From the NCBI GenBank assembly GCA_037074705.1, contig CM073591.1, forward strand, positions 97,454,532-97,518,531: 64,000 nt of DNA, given 5' to 3'. The DNA is from Zhengitettix transpicula (Eukaryota > Arthropoda > Insecta > Orthoptera > Tetrigidae). The notes beneath the pieces were generated by a model. The model made no database searches. It was given only the letters and a program-made list of their open reading frames with translations, and had not been told where the DNA came from. Positions 23,545 to 33,929 of the stretch are shown here, in pieces. The position numbers and the translations under genes are program-made. The number at the start of each line of letters is the position of its first letter. The stretch's first letter is position 1.

Positions 23545-24160
23545 GTAACGATCGAGAAACGCGTTTACGGAATAAAACGGACCTTTCAGTAAAATATTCT
23601 TACACCTATTCGCAAACTTCTTGAAGTTATTATTTTTCTTTACCTCTGAAGCAAGACGAAGCTCGTCCGATCTTACAGATGAGCAATTTCATATCACATA
23701 TTCGTGAAATTTTCCATCCCTTTGAATCAGATTCATGTTCCGCTTTCCGAACTTTAAAATTTCGTGAATATGCACACTGGTTAGAGTTACTATTTTCAAA
23801 CTTTTGAAAAACGGTTTACAATTAGATCTAGAATCTGTACTAGTAATGACACGAAATTGAAAAGTTAATATTTCAACGCTCCTGAAGCAATTGTCCCAAT
23901 TTGCTGTGGCATAGCACATAACGGATTGAAAATACGCAAAGTAAACCATTGTGTTGATGCCAACATGTTTCAATAATGTTCTGAGTGAATAACCGAGTTT
24001 CCCAGCAAACAGATAGATAGCAAGGTGAGTCCACTTTAATTTGTCAATCAGAAAATCCAGAAAAGGTGCATCAACTATGAACTTGTCAAGAGAACTGCTG
24101 CTAGCATCAGCTGAGAAATGATCTAACTTATTCTTGTCGAGATTCTGTGATAAATTATTA
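23545..24160 (-). mobile_element. LINE reverse transcriptase C-terminal fragment (CR1/Jockey-like)
   Basis: The minus-strand translation, mostly open over about 180 codons, contains FLDFLIDKLKWTHLAIYLF, then VYFAYFQSVMCYATANWDN and CKPFFKSLKIVTLTSVHI, and further on KFANRCKNILLKGPFYSVNA. These are the thumb and post-RT segments of animal LINE proteins ('Y-F-A-Y-F-x-S-x-x-x-Y', 'C-x-x-L-F-x-x-L-x-I-L-x-L'). Stops and shifts are present near 23690. Confidence 0.7.
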
Positions 24161-24164
24161 ACCT

Positions 24165-25335
24165 TAATTTATTTTTTTTTTTGCGGGAAGAGGGAAAATT
24201 TCTGGTATTCATCAATAACTCTTCTTAAACAGATATAATTTATTCAACAAGATTGATGGTTTGTATAATATGCTTATTATGCTTCATGTCAAGATATAGA
24301 AGTAGTGAGAATGTTAGGATAAAAAGTGATTATTTCAAACACTAAATTGATTGTTTAATTTACATTATCAATTATTCAGTTTATAAGAGAATGAAGTAAT
24401 TAATCATTATCTTCGTTACTCCGAACGAAATCAAGGTTTTCTAACTGGGACAGAAATTAATAAGTATGCCCTAATGTACTCGTTGGCGTGACGGTCATCT
24501 ACGAGGTAGACCTTGACATCACTTCCGTTATATAAAAGGTTGTCTATCTCGTAGTTTTACTACTTATATAAAACGTTTATATTAAAATTTCTAAAACAAC
24601 AGTTAACCTTTAACGTGCTAATGACAAGAAAGCAAACAAAACATTATTTATCAACTGAAGAAGAAATATTGAATACTGGTGAAAAGACCCATTAAAACGT
24701 ATCTCGGAAATCCAGAGAATTTCTTACAATTAATTCGTTCCATTGTTGGTGGGATGAACATATATCAAAGAATCGAAGTGAAAAACCTTCATCAATACGC
24801 TCCACTGATATATTTACAAACGGCTATTATACCTAATACAAGATGTATGGGCTACTGAAAGTCAAATAATTTGGTCAAATTAATAGAAACACCGTAGAAG
24901 TACCGAGTATTAACGGACATAAAAAATTAAAAATTTATTATGTGTATAGTTACAATATGTTTACAGTCCCTTTTACTATTCTGAAGTCTTTGGAGAGTTT
25001 ACATAACTTCCGCAATACAAGCTTGAAAATTGGTTAAATCTATGAAAAATGAATTATTTGAATTGTTTGATTGGCGTAATATATAGTCCAATATACTTCT
25101 CAACCCAATGAACACGCTTTCTAATTCAATTGAATTTGTTTTAGAATATGGTACTTTTAATTGGGGGAGATAAAGGTCAATTTTCTAAATTTTACCATTT
25201 TAATACTTTATTTTCATTTTCTACCTTAAGGGGAAAAAATTTAAATTAAGCATAAAATATAGACAATACTATTGGCTAATTGAAGGAAACTCCTACCTTT
25301 CAACTGATGTACAATCAAATATTGAAACCAACGTG
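24165..25335. other. intergenic DNA with a short inverted repeat
   Basis: CTACGAGGTAGAC at about 24501 and GTCTATCTCGTAG at about 24544 form a 13-bp inverted pair with one mismatch around a TATATAAAAGG. It may be a fragment of an LTR or promoter. Nothing else is seen. Confidence 0.4.
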
Positions 25336-25339
25336 ACTA

Positions 25340-25604
25340 TTCGGTATTCAGCTTTGGGATTGCGCCTGTGACACAAACGTTAAAGACACACAGATATTTG
25401 AAAATAAAGTGTAAAGAAACATGGTTAATTCCCTCTGGTATATCCGATCTCAATAGGGATCACCAGATTCCAACCATAAAAGAAGCAATAAAAAGGTATG
25501 CTGGGAAACATGATGCTAGGCTTCACCTCCAATCAGTTCAGTGGTCTGACAAATTCTGGAAAATTAACAACGTCCCAGAAGATTCAAAAGAAAAAAACAG
25601 CTGA
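25340..25604 (+). mobile_element. Jockey-like LINE C-terminal fragment
   Basis: The ORF reads WLIPSGISDLNRDHQIPTIK then EAIKRYAGKHDARLHLQSVQ. This resembles the conserved Jockey tail 'PW-x-x-x-N-x-x-I-H-x-D-L-x-I-P-T-x-x-E'. Only the last ~80 codons are present. The family call is from memory of the motif. Confidence 0.6.
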
Positions 25605-25927
25605 TCTTGGGTAAGGTGTAGTGTATAAAAGTAGAGCTCAGTGCTTGAGTGTAGTGTACAAAGACCAGAAAAATCTAGAAGACAACATTGGATGGACTCT
25701 AATTGTTAAGATTTTTAGAAGTAAATTACTCTTAAAATGCTAGTTTTAATGGCAGGCACACAGTTGTTAATAAAAAATTATTGCGACCAAATAATTGCCA
25801 TTCCAAGAATCATAGAAGTCGGTTATCCATTCCTCCAAATTCCCAGCTTATCTTTAAGAAGAATTTAGACTAAACAAGAAATTTTAGTGGATGTGTTTAT
25901 CGCAGGTACGTAGTTCAGATTTTTTTG

Positions 25928-26112
25928 AGTAACAGACTACACGTGATAATCCACATGGTACCAACTCCCCTTTAATAGCATCGGAACCGATTTCAAAAGG
26001 AAAATGCAGAAGGGTATAGGAAGGTAGCCAAGGGTTAACTAGGGTCCCTGAACAATGATTTATGTATCATACCCGGCATTCGAATAAAAATGTTGCATGA
26101 AATATCTTAGAA
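25928..26112 (-). repeat. family G repeat, copy 4 (5' truncated)
   Basis: Matches the A-tail half only, from AGTAACAGACTAC to the CCCGGCATTCG block and a degraded tail. Confidence 0.7.
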
Positions 26113-26115
26113 AAC

Positions 26116-26680
26116 TTGTATTTTTTTTTAGGGCAGCAGGCTACATGAGGGTGATCCACATTGGGCAACTCCCCTTTAATAGCGTAGGAAGGGATTAGAA
26201 AGGGGGGATGCGGAAGGGTAGAGGAAGGTAGCCAAGGGTTACTAGGGCCCCCGGGCTATGGTTTAAGAATCCTACCCGGCATTCGCCTAAAGAAATGCAG
26301 GGAAACCCCTAGAAAAACCTGCATCGGGTAGGTCGGCATTGGGTACTTCTCCCAAGCCCTTCCGATAGCGGGAGAGGAGTTTGCTGTGGGGACGCAGCAT
26401 TCCCTTCTCCGTGCCTCGACCAGTTTAGGAGGCAGCTGGCCGACTATTCCAATGGGAATAGCGGACAACTCTTACCGTATGCCCAAGGTCTGCGACACCG
26501 GAACATACACCTCTCAAAACAGGCCGAGGTGCCTCGGCTTGTGGGAACCTTAGTTCAAAAACGGAGAGGAAAAGGCATACCCAAAGGTAGCCCCTTCGTA
26601 TCTCTCCTAAAAGGTTCTGCCTGCGAGAGAAAATCCCTCGCAGGTTACCTGCGAGAGAGAATCCTCTCGCAGGCTTTTTG
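26116..26680 (-). repeat. family G repeat, copy 5 (longest) with two terminal hairpins
   Basis: Runs from poly(T) and AGGGCAGCAGGCTACATG to the 5' terminal hairpins at 26620-26644 and 26648-26673 (CCTGCGAGAG ... CTCTCGCAGG). It helps define the full length at about 500 bp. Confidence 0.85.
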
Positions 26681-26692
26681 AAAACTTGTATC

Positions 26693-27055
26693 TTTTTTTT
26701 TTTTTTTTTTTTAGGGCAACAGGCTACATGAGGGTGATCCACATTGGGCAACTACCCTTTAATAGCATAGGAATGGATTTGAAAGGGGGGATGCGGAAGG
26801 GTAGAGGAAGATAGCCAAGGGTTACTAGGGCCCCCGGGCTCTGGTTTAAGGATCCTACCCGGCATTCGCCTAAAGAAATGCAGGGAAAACCCTAGAAAAA
26901 CCTACATCGGGTAGGTCGGGCAAACTTGTATCAGGTAGGTAGGGGGCTTTGTACTTGTCTTAAGCCCTTCCGATAGCGGGAGAGGGTTTTTCTGTAGGGA
27001 CGATGCATTCCCTTTACAGTACGCAGACTAGTTTATGAGGCACTGTTCCAATGGG
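26693..27055 (-). repeat. family G repeat, copy 6
   Basis: Poly(T) of about 20 at the left, then AGGGCAACAGGCTACATG. It contains a short internal duplication of the AACTTGTATC / GGTAGGT segment and breaks off near 27055, where LINE RNase H sequence begins. Confidence 0.8.
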
Positions 27056-27059
27056 AAAA

Positions 27060-28010
27060 CAAACAACTCTCCCATCGTCTGGTCTTTAAAAACGACAAAG
27101 AAATCCACCCTATCACAAATAGATAGAAATCGCGCGACAACCCTCACGAAGTCTTTTCCCCGAATCACCATATTATTTTCACCGATGCGGCCAATCACGA
27201 CAAAGGATTGGGAGTACCAGTTACCGGGGAATTGGACAATAAAAGCTATCACATGTCACTCCTAGCGTCTATCCTGTCTGCGCAACTATGTACTCTATGG
27301 TAAGCGTCTTTCTTAACCAAGAACGAACTTAAAAGTCTTGATTCTATCGGGCTCTCAAGAGGCTCTTTAGGTTTTGGAAGAACCAGACAGTGAAGATTCG
27401 CTTATCCAGAACGTATTCAGAAACTCCCTCGACACATCTCTGGTTAATTCGCCGTTATCATTCGCCTGTTTCCCCTCACACTGTGGCATCGAAGAGAACG
27501 CACGAGTGGACTGCCTGGCAAAGTCCGTTGTGGCTAATAAACATATAGAAACCATAAGAAAAATCTGTGCCTAGACGGATACCTTCTAAGCAATCGCTGT
27601 TAAATTTGGTATCAGGAAAGCAAGACCCTCAAACGAATCGGAATATGGCCCGTTCCAACACCCACAGCGAGAGTGTTACCGACCTAACTTCCCATTTCAA
27701 AAACGAAAGGAACAGGTGATCATTTCTAGAATTAGAGCCCAACATTTCGCTCTAAAACATAAATTCTGTATGTGATGAACTCCTAACTGTTCACCCTGTA
27801 TTCTTGCCAGACTTTCGCGGCAGAACGTGCCGTTGGTTTACAGGACCTCCCTCTCTCCACAGGTCTACGAATGGAAGACAAATAATCGCGGCCATACTGG
27901 ACTTCCTCATAGCAACGAACTTCAAAGATAAAATCTGAAGAAATGTTCTTATCTGGGTCCTCTGTTCCGGATACATACTTTCAGAAATGTTGGTAATTTT
28001 ATATATACCT
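27060..28010 (+). mobile_element. LINE RNase H domain and tail, degenerate
   Basis: One frame reads HIIFTDAANHDKGLG, the first catalytic strand of an RNase H domain ('F-T-D-G-S'). Downstream come FPSHCGIEENARVDCLAKS, the 'P-S-H-x-G-I-x-x-N-x-x-A-D-x-L-A-K' motif with the final Asp in place, then QVIISRIRAQHFALKH and DFLIATNFKDKI. The order matches RNase H-carrying LINEs of the I/R1/Jockey groups. Several stops and shifts separate the pieces. It follows directly after a family G copy. Confidence 0.7.
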
Positions 28011-28976
28011 CTCATGGGTTTTCAAACCTTATCAATTTTTTGAACGCTATTTAGCCTGCAATTTTCATACATTTGGAGCAATATGATTCGGGGAATATGC
28101 AAATACTTATCCGAGTTACACACAGAGTATTAAGTATACCTCGCGCTTTCTTTCCTGCTATTTTATGTTGTATGTTAGGACTGTATTTCCATTTGTTTTC
28201 ACAAAAAATGAAACTTGCGTATGTGCTGTTATGAAGTGATTTATTGACTGTTATAAATGCAGCTTGCAACAGTATAAAAAACAGAAGACGGACTGAGACA
28301 AAACATAAACAACTTTCCAAAGAATACCTTGTGCTACAGATACGCTACACACCACAAAGATATCAAGGCGTGATTACAATAAGTAACTAACACCTGCCGT
28401 ATTCCATTTTTATTGGAGAGAGTACCGTATCATCTCGACATTGACATTGGTATTGATGATTTTCTGGCAACCGTTATGGGAGAAAGGTTTGTAAGATTAA
28501 TTAACCAAATAATTCCATTGAATATTACAAATCTTTATTAAAGAAAATTACCTTCAATTTTACAATAATAATTATGTTATTTTGCAAATTAGATCACTAA
28601 TTATGTTTTAGTTATCAGTAGCGTTTAGTTTCCGTTAAAAAGTTACATGAAGACAATATGTTCACAATTGGTATTTTTCGTCAACATTAATGTCGGCCTT
28701 AAGATATTTTACCTGGAATTTTATATTGTGCATCAAATCACATTCTAAGTAGAAAAAATAGATAACAGTGTACTTCAAAAAAGTATTCATATAAAATTTA
28801 CTATGTATATTTTATCAATCCTGCGGAAAGACAAAGTTTTTAAACCAACAATAAATTATATGGTACTTAAATCTTTGGTTATATTCGTGTTTAAAACTGA
28901 TGGTATCTACATATGTATGTGTTTGAGATAATAAACAGATAATTGCACAATCCCAGAAATAGTTATATTTTTCTAT

Positions 28977-29173
28977 CTAATATAGACCGAATCTCGACGG
29001 ACGAATGTTATAAAAATATTGTTCTCTGGGAAATATTTTACTAAATGGAATATTGTCAAAGACTTGAGCAGCCAGCAGCTTTACGTTGAGACCCACGCTT
29101 CTCTCTGCGGAAGGCAACATTTCCGGCAGAATCTCACGCCAGTGTTCATTGGCGTAAGCGTTCACGGCATCAC
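28977..29173 (-). CDS. gene B exon 6 (C-terminus and stop)
   Basis: This 197-nt exon follows a ggtag acceptor. It encodes DAVNAYANEHWREILPEMLP and, further on, FDNIPFSKIFP, then ends SRFGLY and TAG at 28977. The 'N-x-x-x-N-E-x-W-x-E-I' and 'P-F-x-x-x-F' motifs are the usual C-terminal signature of takeout/JHBP proteins. The first AATAAA I see downstream is at 28534-28539, about 440 nt past the stop. Confidence 0.9.
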
Positions 29174-32100
29174 CTACCAACAGTCACGTTAGGTGGATTA
29201 ATATTTGGCAATACGTAACACCACTGGAAATAAATATAATAGAAAAAAGGCAGTACCTAAAGGACGGTATCCGCCAAATAGATTGTCCAATTGGATCTTC
29301 AAGTCTCCTATGCTTAGTTTCACGTCAACATTATCGACGTTCATAAAGACGTCTCCATTTCTCTGCACAGGGTGCCCTTGGATGTCGACTATAACACCAA
29401 CATTATCTGTGATAGTAAAAGAGTGTCAATATCATATAACTCAGGTTCAGAAGCAAGTGCCAATATACGATAATTGTAATATTTTTCTCTGTACTTTCTA
29501 ATTATGAGACCACATGTGGTCTGTTACTTACTTATATGGAGCCTTGAAGTTCCGTGCCCGGAAAATGGAATCAACATGGCTCGACCGTCCACTCTGTACG
29601 CTCCAGAGATGTCAACTGGACCATCCACGCGGCTTTTAAACACCAATCGATATCTATCTGGATCTACCCTGTACAAACATTATTTAATGTTAATTAAAAT
29701 AATTGTAAATGTTGAATAACACTTTATTACTATAACAAGGCAGTGGTAGATTTGTAACAAATGTATCCAAGGTACGGAATTCCACATTCAATCTACTCCA
29801 CATAAATTATACCTAAAATTATGAAAACGTTTTACGTTGGGATTGTATTAATCATTGTTTGATCTTTCAACGCATTATATAGCGAATTCTACATTAAATT
29901 TGTCTAACTGATAAGACAGATCATTAATGAAGCGAAATTTACCAATTACAGCTTGTAACAGTCTCAATGTAACATAAGAAAACCAGATACAAATACATTT
30001 ACGTATAAAATTTGTCACGAATCATTAAATAAAAGAACTTTCTTTTGTTTCTTGAGGCATTCTGCGCTCTTTCATGAATAGCAAAGGAACTTTTTAAGAG
30101 TTTAAAATATATTTTTAGAGTAACACGCTACTTGAGTGTAATCCTCATAGTGGAAACTCTCCTTTAATAGCATAGTAAGGGATTTGAAAGTGATGGGGTG
30201 CGAAAGGGTAGAGGAAGGTTTCCAAGGGGTAACTTGACTCCCAGGCTATAATTTAAGTATCCTACCCGGCATTCGCCTAAAAGTGAAGCAGGATAAACCC
30301 TAGAAAACCTGCATCAGGTTGGTCGGACAATGGGTACTTGTCTCATGACCTTCCGATGGCGGGAGAGGGGTTTTCTGCAGGGACGCAGCATTCCCTTTTC
30401 CGTGCCTCGACGAGTTTAGGAGGCAGACGGCCGACTGTTCCATAAGAACAGCGGACAACTCTTACCGTATGTGCAAGATTTGTTTTGTGGATAGTACTCA
30501 CTCTGCTGCTTCTACGACTGCACGTGAGAGACCTTTGAGCAGAGCGTTGTTGATCTCGAATACAAGATTAATACCACGACTGCGGGCTTCTGCAGACAGC
30601 GACGGCAGGGGTAGAGGGTCAATGGGAGGTAAACCCAATGCTGGAGCTCCTGGAATAAAGGCAGGACGTCATTTCAATGAGTAGGTCATTGCACCACATC
30701 TGTTAAGGACTTTCTTCGAAAAGTAACCATTTTATAACAAAAAATATATATGTGAATAAATTGAATTTTCAAATTTTATTTTATTGATAGCTTGTTAAAA
30801 TTCCAACCATTCATTCTTTCTTCGATACTCATTTTTGTTTTCATTTCAATACTTTATTTCTTAAACAATACCTTTCGTAATTTCATCTGAAGTCATTATT
30901 ATACAAATGCCATCATAACATAATTTAGTTTACTATATAAATTTTACTTAATTCACAATTTAGTACGTTAAAATTATTATAAGTTACTATGTTATATAAC
31001 TCTGTCAAATGCTTTGATAAATATTTCATCAAGACAACAATTATCTTAAATTAAAAATGCGGTTAGTGTGAATTTGTTCATCCGAGTATACTCGGATTAG
31101 CTGTCCAGTAATCTCGGGTTAGTACAGAAGATATGTGTCGCTCTTGAATGTTAGTTTCTAATAAATAGCAGTTTCGTACACACAAATTCTATGTTGTACA
31201 ATGGGACGAAATTAATCATTATGTAATTTAAAAATCATGTAATAGAGGTTCAAGCACTTACTGCGAACGGTGCTGTAGTACTACTGCCCAGAATTCACTT
31301 AACGCCTTAAAAGGTAGGTATACCATTTGTTTCAAGCCGCAGACTGTTTCAATAAGAAAATTATCTTTACACGATATGCAGTGATTTTGTAAATGACTTA
31401 TTTGGAGTCGAAGCGTGCGCTGGCTATTGAAAAAGTGTTTGTATATTAAAGTAAGTTAACAGAAGATAAGTATAAATAATATAATACTGTTCTGGGAGCC
31501 GAGATAAATAATATTCAAACGTTATTTATCGAAGTATTATACGCGTATATTATAGTATACTAACTAGGTGCCCACCATTGCCAGTGTTGTCGTAATTAAA
31601 CCCAGCGAGATCCATATTCCCGGATTCAGATTCAATCTCGGCTGTTTTTCCGTCATAATTATGTATTTCCCCCCACCCCTTTCCCTAAGGGAGTTCCACT
31701 CCCATTACATGAAATTATACACAAAACATCCAGAGAAACACTAGCTCACTGACACAGAAAAAATATATATCCGGCTCCAATATCAACCGTATTAGCATGT
31801 TTAAAAAATTCCACCGCTTGGGGGTGGTAGTGGATTCTTACCCCCACAGCGCTTGTTTCCGGTTCTAAAGGAAGACGTGTAAGAAAATTTGTTCAATTTT
31901 CATAGATTTGTATGCGAAACATACATACACACACAAACAGTCTATTTTACTTATTAGATAGATTAACCGCTAATTTGGTTGTTTTATACCGGTGATTTAC
32001 TACAGGCTATTACCAGATTTCATCAATATAATTCACCTCGGACGTAGCACATTTGGAATGGATTTCACGTCGAATGTACCATTAGCAAATAAGATGTCGG

Positions 32101-33877
32101 GTCCAGGCCAATGTATACACCAGTATAGCCATACAGATCAGGACGTTTGATGATAAATTGTATATTTACGTGCAGAATTTACATATCCCAAAGAAGTAAT
32201 GAACCAGAACTGATCCCACGTGGATTTAAGAGGTGAATAGGACTACGATTGTTACGACCGACATTCAGTCCACATTAGAGATCTTAAGTGACAGGCGGCA
32301 AGATGGATCGTGTCAAGACAACAATGGAGGGAAATAGTTTTGAACTGAAATCAAAGAAATGTAAATAACTCAAAAGGGCTAATATTGATAAGGTACATCA
32401 GCGAGATTAAGAAGACAAGTAATTGTTGTATCAAATCAGTCTAACTAGATAGGGATAGGAAAATAGTTGTTAACAGAATATAGCCTTAAAAATTGTCGAA
32501 ATTTATAATTATATTTTAGTTAAGCAACTATTGGTTAATCTATGAGTTTATATACATACCATTTGTTAAAGACGAAACAGCTTTTTGCGCAGCATTAATA
32601 ACGCATGCATTAAAATTAGGATCGTCTACGAAGCACGTATCGAAAGCGGGATCTAAAAACATATAACAAAAATTAAAAGTTCATGTTTATTTATTAATAT
32701 CTGAAAATATTCAACTCTATTATTACGTAATAATTATTGAGCTTCCATAAGCTGTCGATATAAAACTCAAAGAATGAGATGATTGTCATATTGTGTAAGT
32801 AAATTAAATGTGAAAAATATTACAATCCAAATAAATAAGTAAAAATTTTATTATTCTCGCGTGTAATGTACAAATATGAAGTTCGATTATAATTAACACA
32901 GCTCTATTAATTTAGATTAATTGTCCTCTCATATTTAATTTATACTTGTAATTTAAAATAGTAGATTTATCTCGGGATTCCAACCGGGCAAGTTCGTCGA
33001 AAACACGCGATGTTTCTATGGCTGTTCATCTTCCGAGGAATATGATGACTAGACAGTCAACGAAACGTCACGTGATTTCGAAAAACTAAGTAGAATTTTA
33101 ATCCCGAAAGAATTTTATCCAAACAACTGAAAAACCAGCAAAGTTAATTTAGGTGTATTCAATAACCTCTTTCAGATACGATTGTATTCACGCAGAAATT
33201 TGATAAAGATTGCTACTGAAGATAATATGTTTCTTTTAGAAAATAAAATCTCTTATTTTATGTTAATACGAATATAATTAAGATTACTCAAAGTAAACAA
33301 CGTAATAAAAAATATTCTTTCTGGGATTTGCTAACTTTCTATTCCAGATCCCAATACGATTGGAATGAAATGCACCTGAAACATTCATTTTAAAATAAAG
33401 ACAGAAATATTTAATTGAAAACGAATTTTCATTAGTAAATATATCATTTACGCAAAAAATATAATATTATCCTAACTACAAAAAATTAATATGTAATAAA
33501 AGTTTAATTAAATTATTTTAGATATAAAAAATCATATAAACGTCTCAAATTTCGGAGTCACATTTAATAAGAGTTAAATTTATAAATTATACTTTTCTGC
33601 AGTCGATTACTGATTAAATATACTAAAAATCATCAACATTCATGACTAAATGTATAGAAAAGTAATAATAGTCTAAATGAAAGATTGTAGTAACTTATAT
33701 AAACTGAATATTTACGTATTACAAATTTAAATATTTTTCAATACAGGTAATTTTCAAAATTGAAGCATACATTTAAACATAAGTAGAAAAATATTTATAA
33801 ATCTCACATTGCCCCGTTGTTCCATGAATTGGAAGTGCGGCGACGACGATCATACAAAGAATGCTGTACCTAGCCAT
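28977..33877 (-). CDS. takeout / juvenile hormone binding protein family gene (gene B), complete, six exons
   Basis: This is a secreted carrier of the takeout/JHBP superfamily, which is known to bind small hydrophobic ligands such as juvenile hormone in haemolymph or at sensory and fat-body tissue. The ligand here cannot be inferred. Six exons (33808-33877, 32560-32652, 30502-30649, 29532-29668, 29257-29406, 28977-29173) all have GT/AG borders and join in frame to 264 codons plus TAG, close to the usual family length of about 240-260. Residues 1-23 form a signal peptide. The N-terminal cysteine pair is C30 and C40 in CFVDDPNFNAC. Family landmarks follow: LGLPPIDPL near residue 59, a GAYRVDG strand near 130, DVKLSIGDLKIQLDNLF near 176-192, and ANEHWREILPEM near 207-218. 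The start is the only ATG after the TATA box that yields a signal peptide. Gene A at the left edge is a paralogue with the same exon sizes and phases. The family assignment is from recalled motifs, not a database search; I am confident in it. Confidence 0.9.
29257..29406 (-). CDS. gene B exon 5
   Basis: This 150-nt exon, acceptor tcacag and donor gtactg, encodes NVGVIVDIQGHPVQRNGDVF and then DVKLSIGDLKIQLDNLFGGY. It matches the JHBP segment 'v-x-v-d-l-x-i-G-x-L-k-i-x-l-d-N-L-f'. The donor gtactg is weaker than the gtaagt donors elsewhere in the gene. Confidence 0.88.
29532..29668 (-). CDS. gene B exon 4
   Basis: This 137-nt exon, acceptor gtacag and donor gtaagt, encodes DPDRYRLVFKSRVDGPVDIS followed by GAYRVDGRAMLIPFSGHG. 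This corresponds to the beta strands of the family that read 'Y-x-L-x-F ... G-x-Y-x-V-D-G'. It joins exon 3 in phase 2 and exon 5 in phase 1. Confidence 0.9.
30112..30478 (-). repeat. family G repeat, copy 7, inside intron 3 of gene B
   Basis: More diverged copy (AGTAACACGCTACTTG ...) in the same orientation as gene B. Its 5' end is about 22 nt downstream of the intron 3 splice donor at 30501. Confidence 0.8.
30502..30649 (-). CDS. gene B exon 3
   Basis: This 148-nt exon, acceptor ttccag and donor gtgagt, encodes APALGLPPIDPLPLPSL, the family's 'P-P-I/L-D-P-L' motif, and ends in NNALLKGLSRAVVEAAE. Its GC content is clearly higher than that of the surrounding introns. A decayed homologue of this exon is present at 16142-16261. 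A family G repeat ends about 20 nt beyond its splice donor, inside intron 3. Confidence 0.9.
30650..32559 (-). other. intron 2 of gene B with repeat insertion and an 18-bp palindrome
   Basis: This 1.9-kb intron holds a degenerate copy of the 'CCCGGCG' repeat family at about 31560-31970 and a perfect 18-bp palindrome at 31080-31097. The rest is AT-rich and featureless. Intron 1 (32653-33807) shows nothing beyond AT-rich sequence. Confidence 0.7.
31560..31970 (+). repeat. 'CCCGGCG' family, copy 2 (in intron 2 of gene B)
   Basis: Starts AGGTGCCCACCATTGCC, shares ACATCCAGAGAAACACTAG and GACGTGTAAGAAAATTTG with copy 1, and ends ACACACACAAACAG then TTTTACTTATTAGAT. It is inserted antisense to gene B. 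Confidence 0.65.
32560..32652 (-). CDS. gene B exon 2 (N-terminal cysteine pair)
   Basis: This 93-nt exon lies between a tttttag acceptor and a gtatgt donor. It encodes PAFDTCFVDDPNFNAC and an amphipathic helix (VINAAQKAVSSL). The two cysteines are the disulfide conserved at the start of JHBP/takeout domains. Exon 2 of gene A has the same length and the same phases (enters after phase 1, leaves in phase 1). Confidence 0.9.
33808..33877 (-). CDS. gene B exon 1 (signal peptide)
   Basis: The 70-nt coding part encodes MARYSILCMIVVAALPIHG and a few further residues. It has a hydrophobic core followed by small residues, a typical secretory leader. It ends in phase 1 (CAA T) before gtgaga. The codon split with exon 2 reads Tyr, where gene A has Gly at the same junction. 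Confidence 0.88.
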
Positions 33878-33914
33878 GTTGTGGAAGTAATGTCAAAAAT
33901 ACGAAACGGCTCGA

Positions 33915-33923
33915 CTTTATATA
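33915..33923 (-). promoter_or_regulatory. TATA box of gene B
   Basis: The minus strand reads TATATAAAG 38 nt upstream of the ATG. A start site about 30 nt further down would leave a very short leader of roughly 14 nt. A weak CA initiator lies near 33891-33892. Confidence 0.6.
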
Positions 33924-33929
33924 GTCTCC

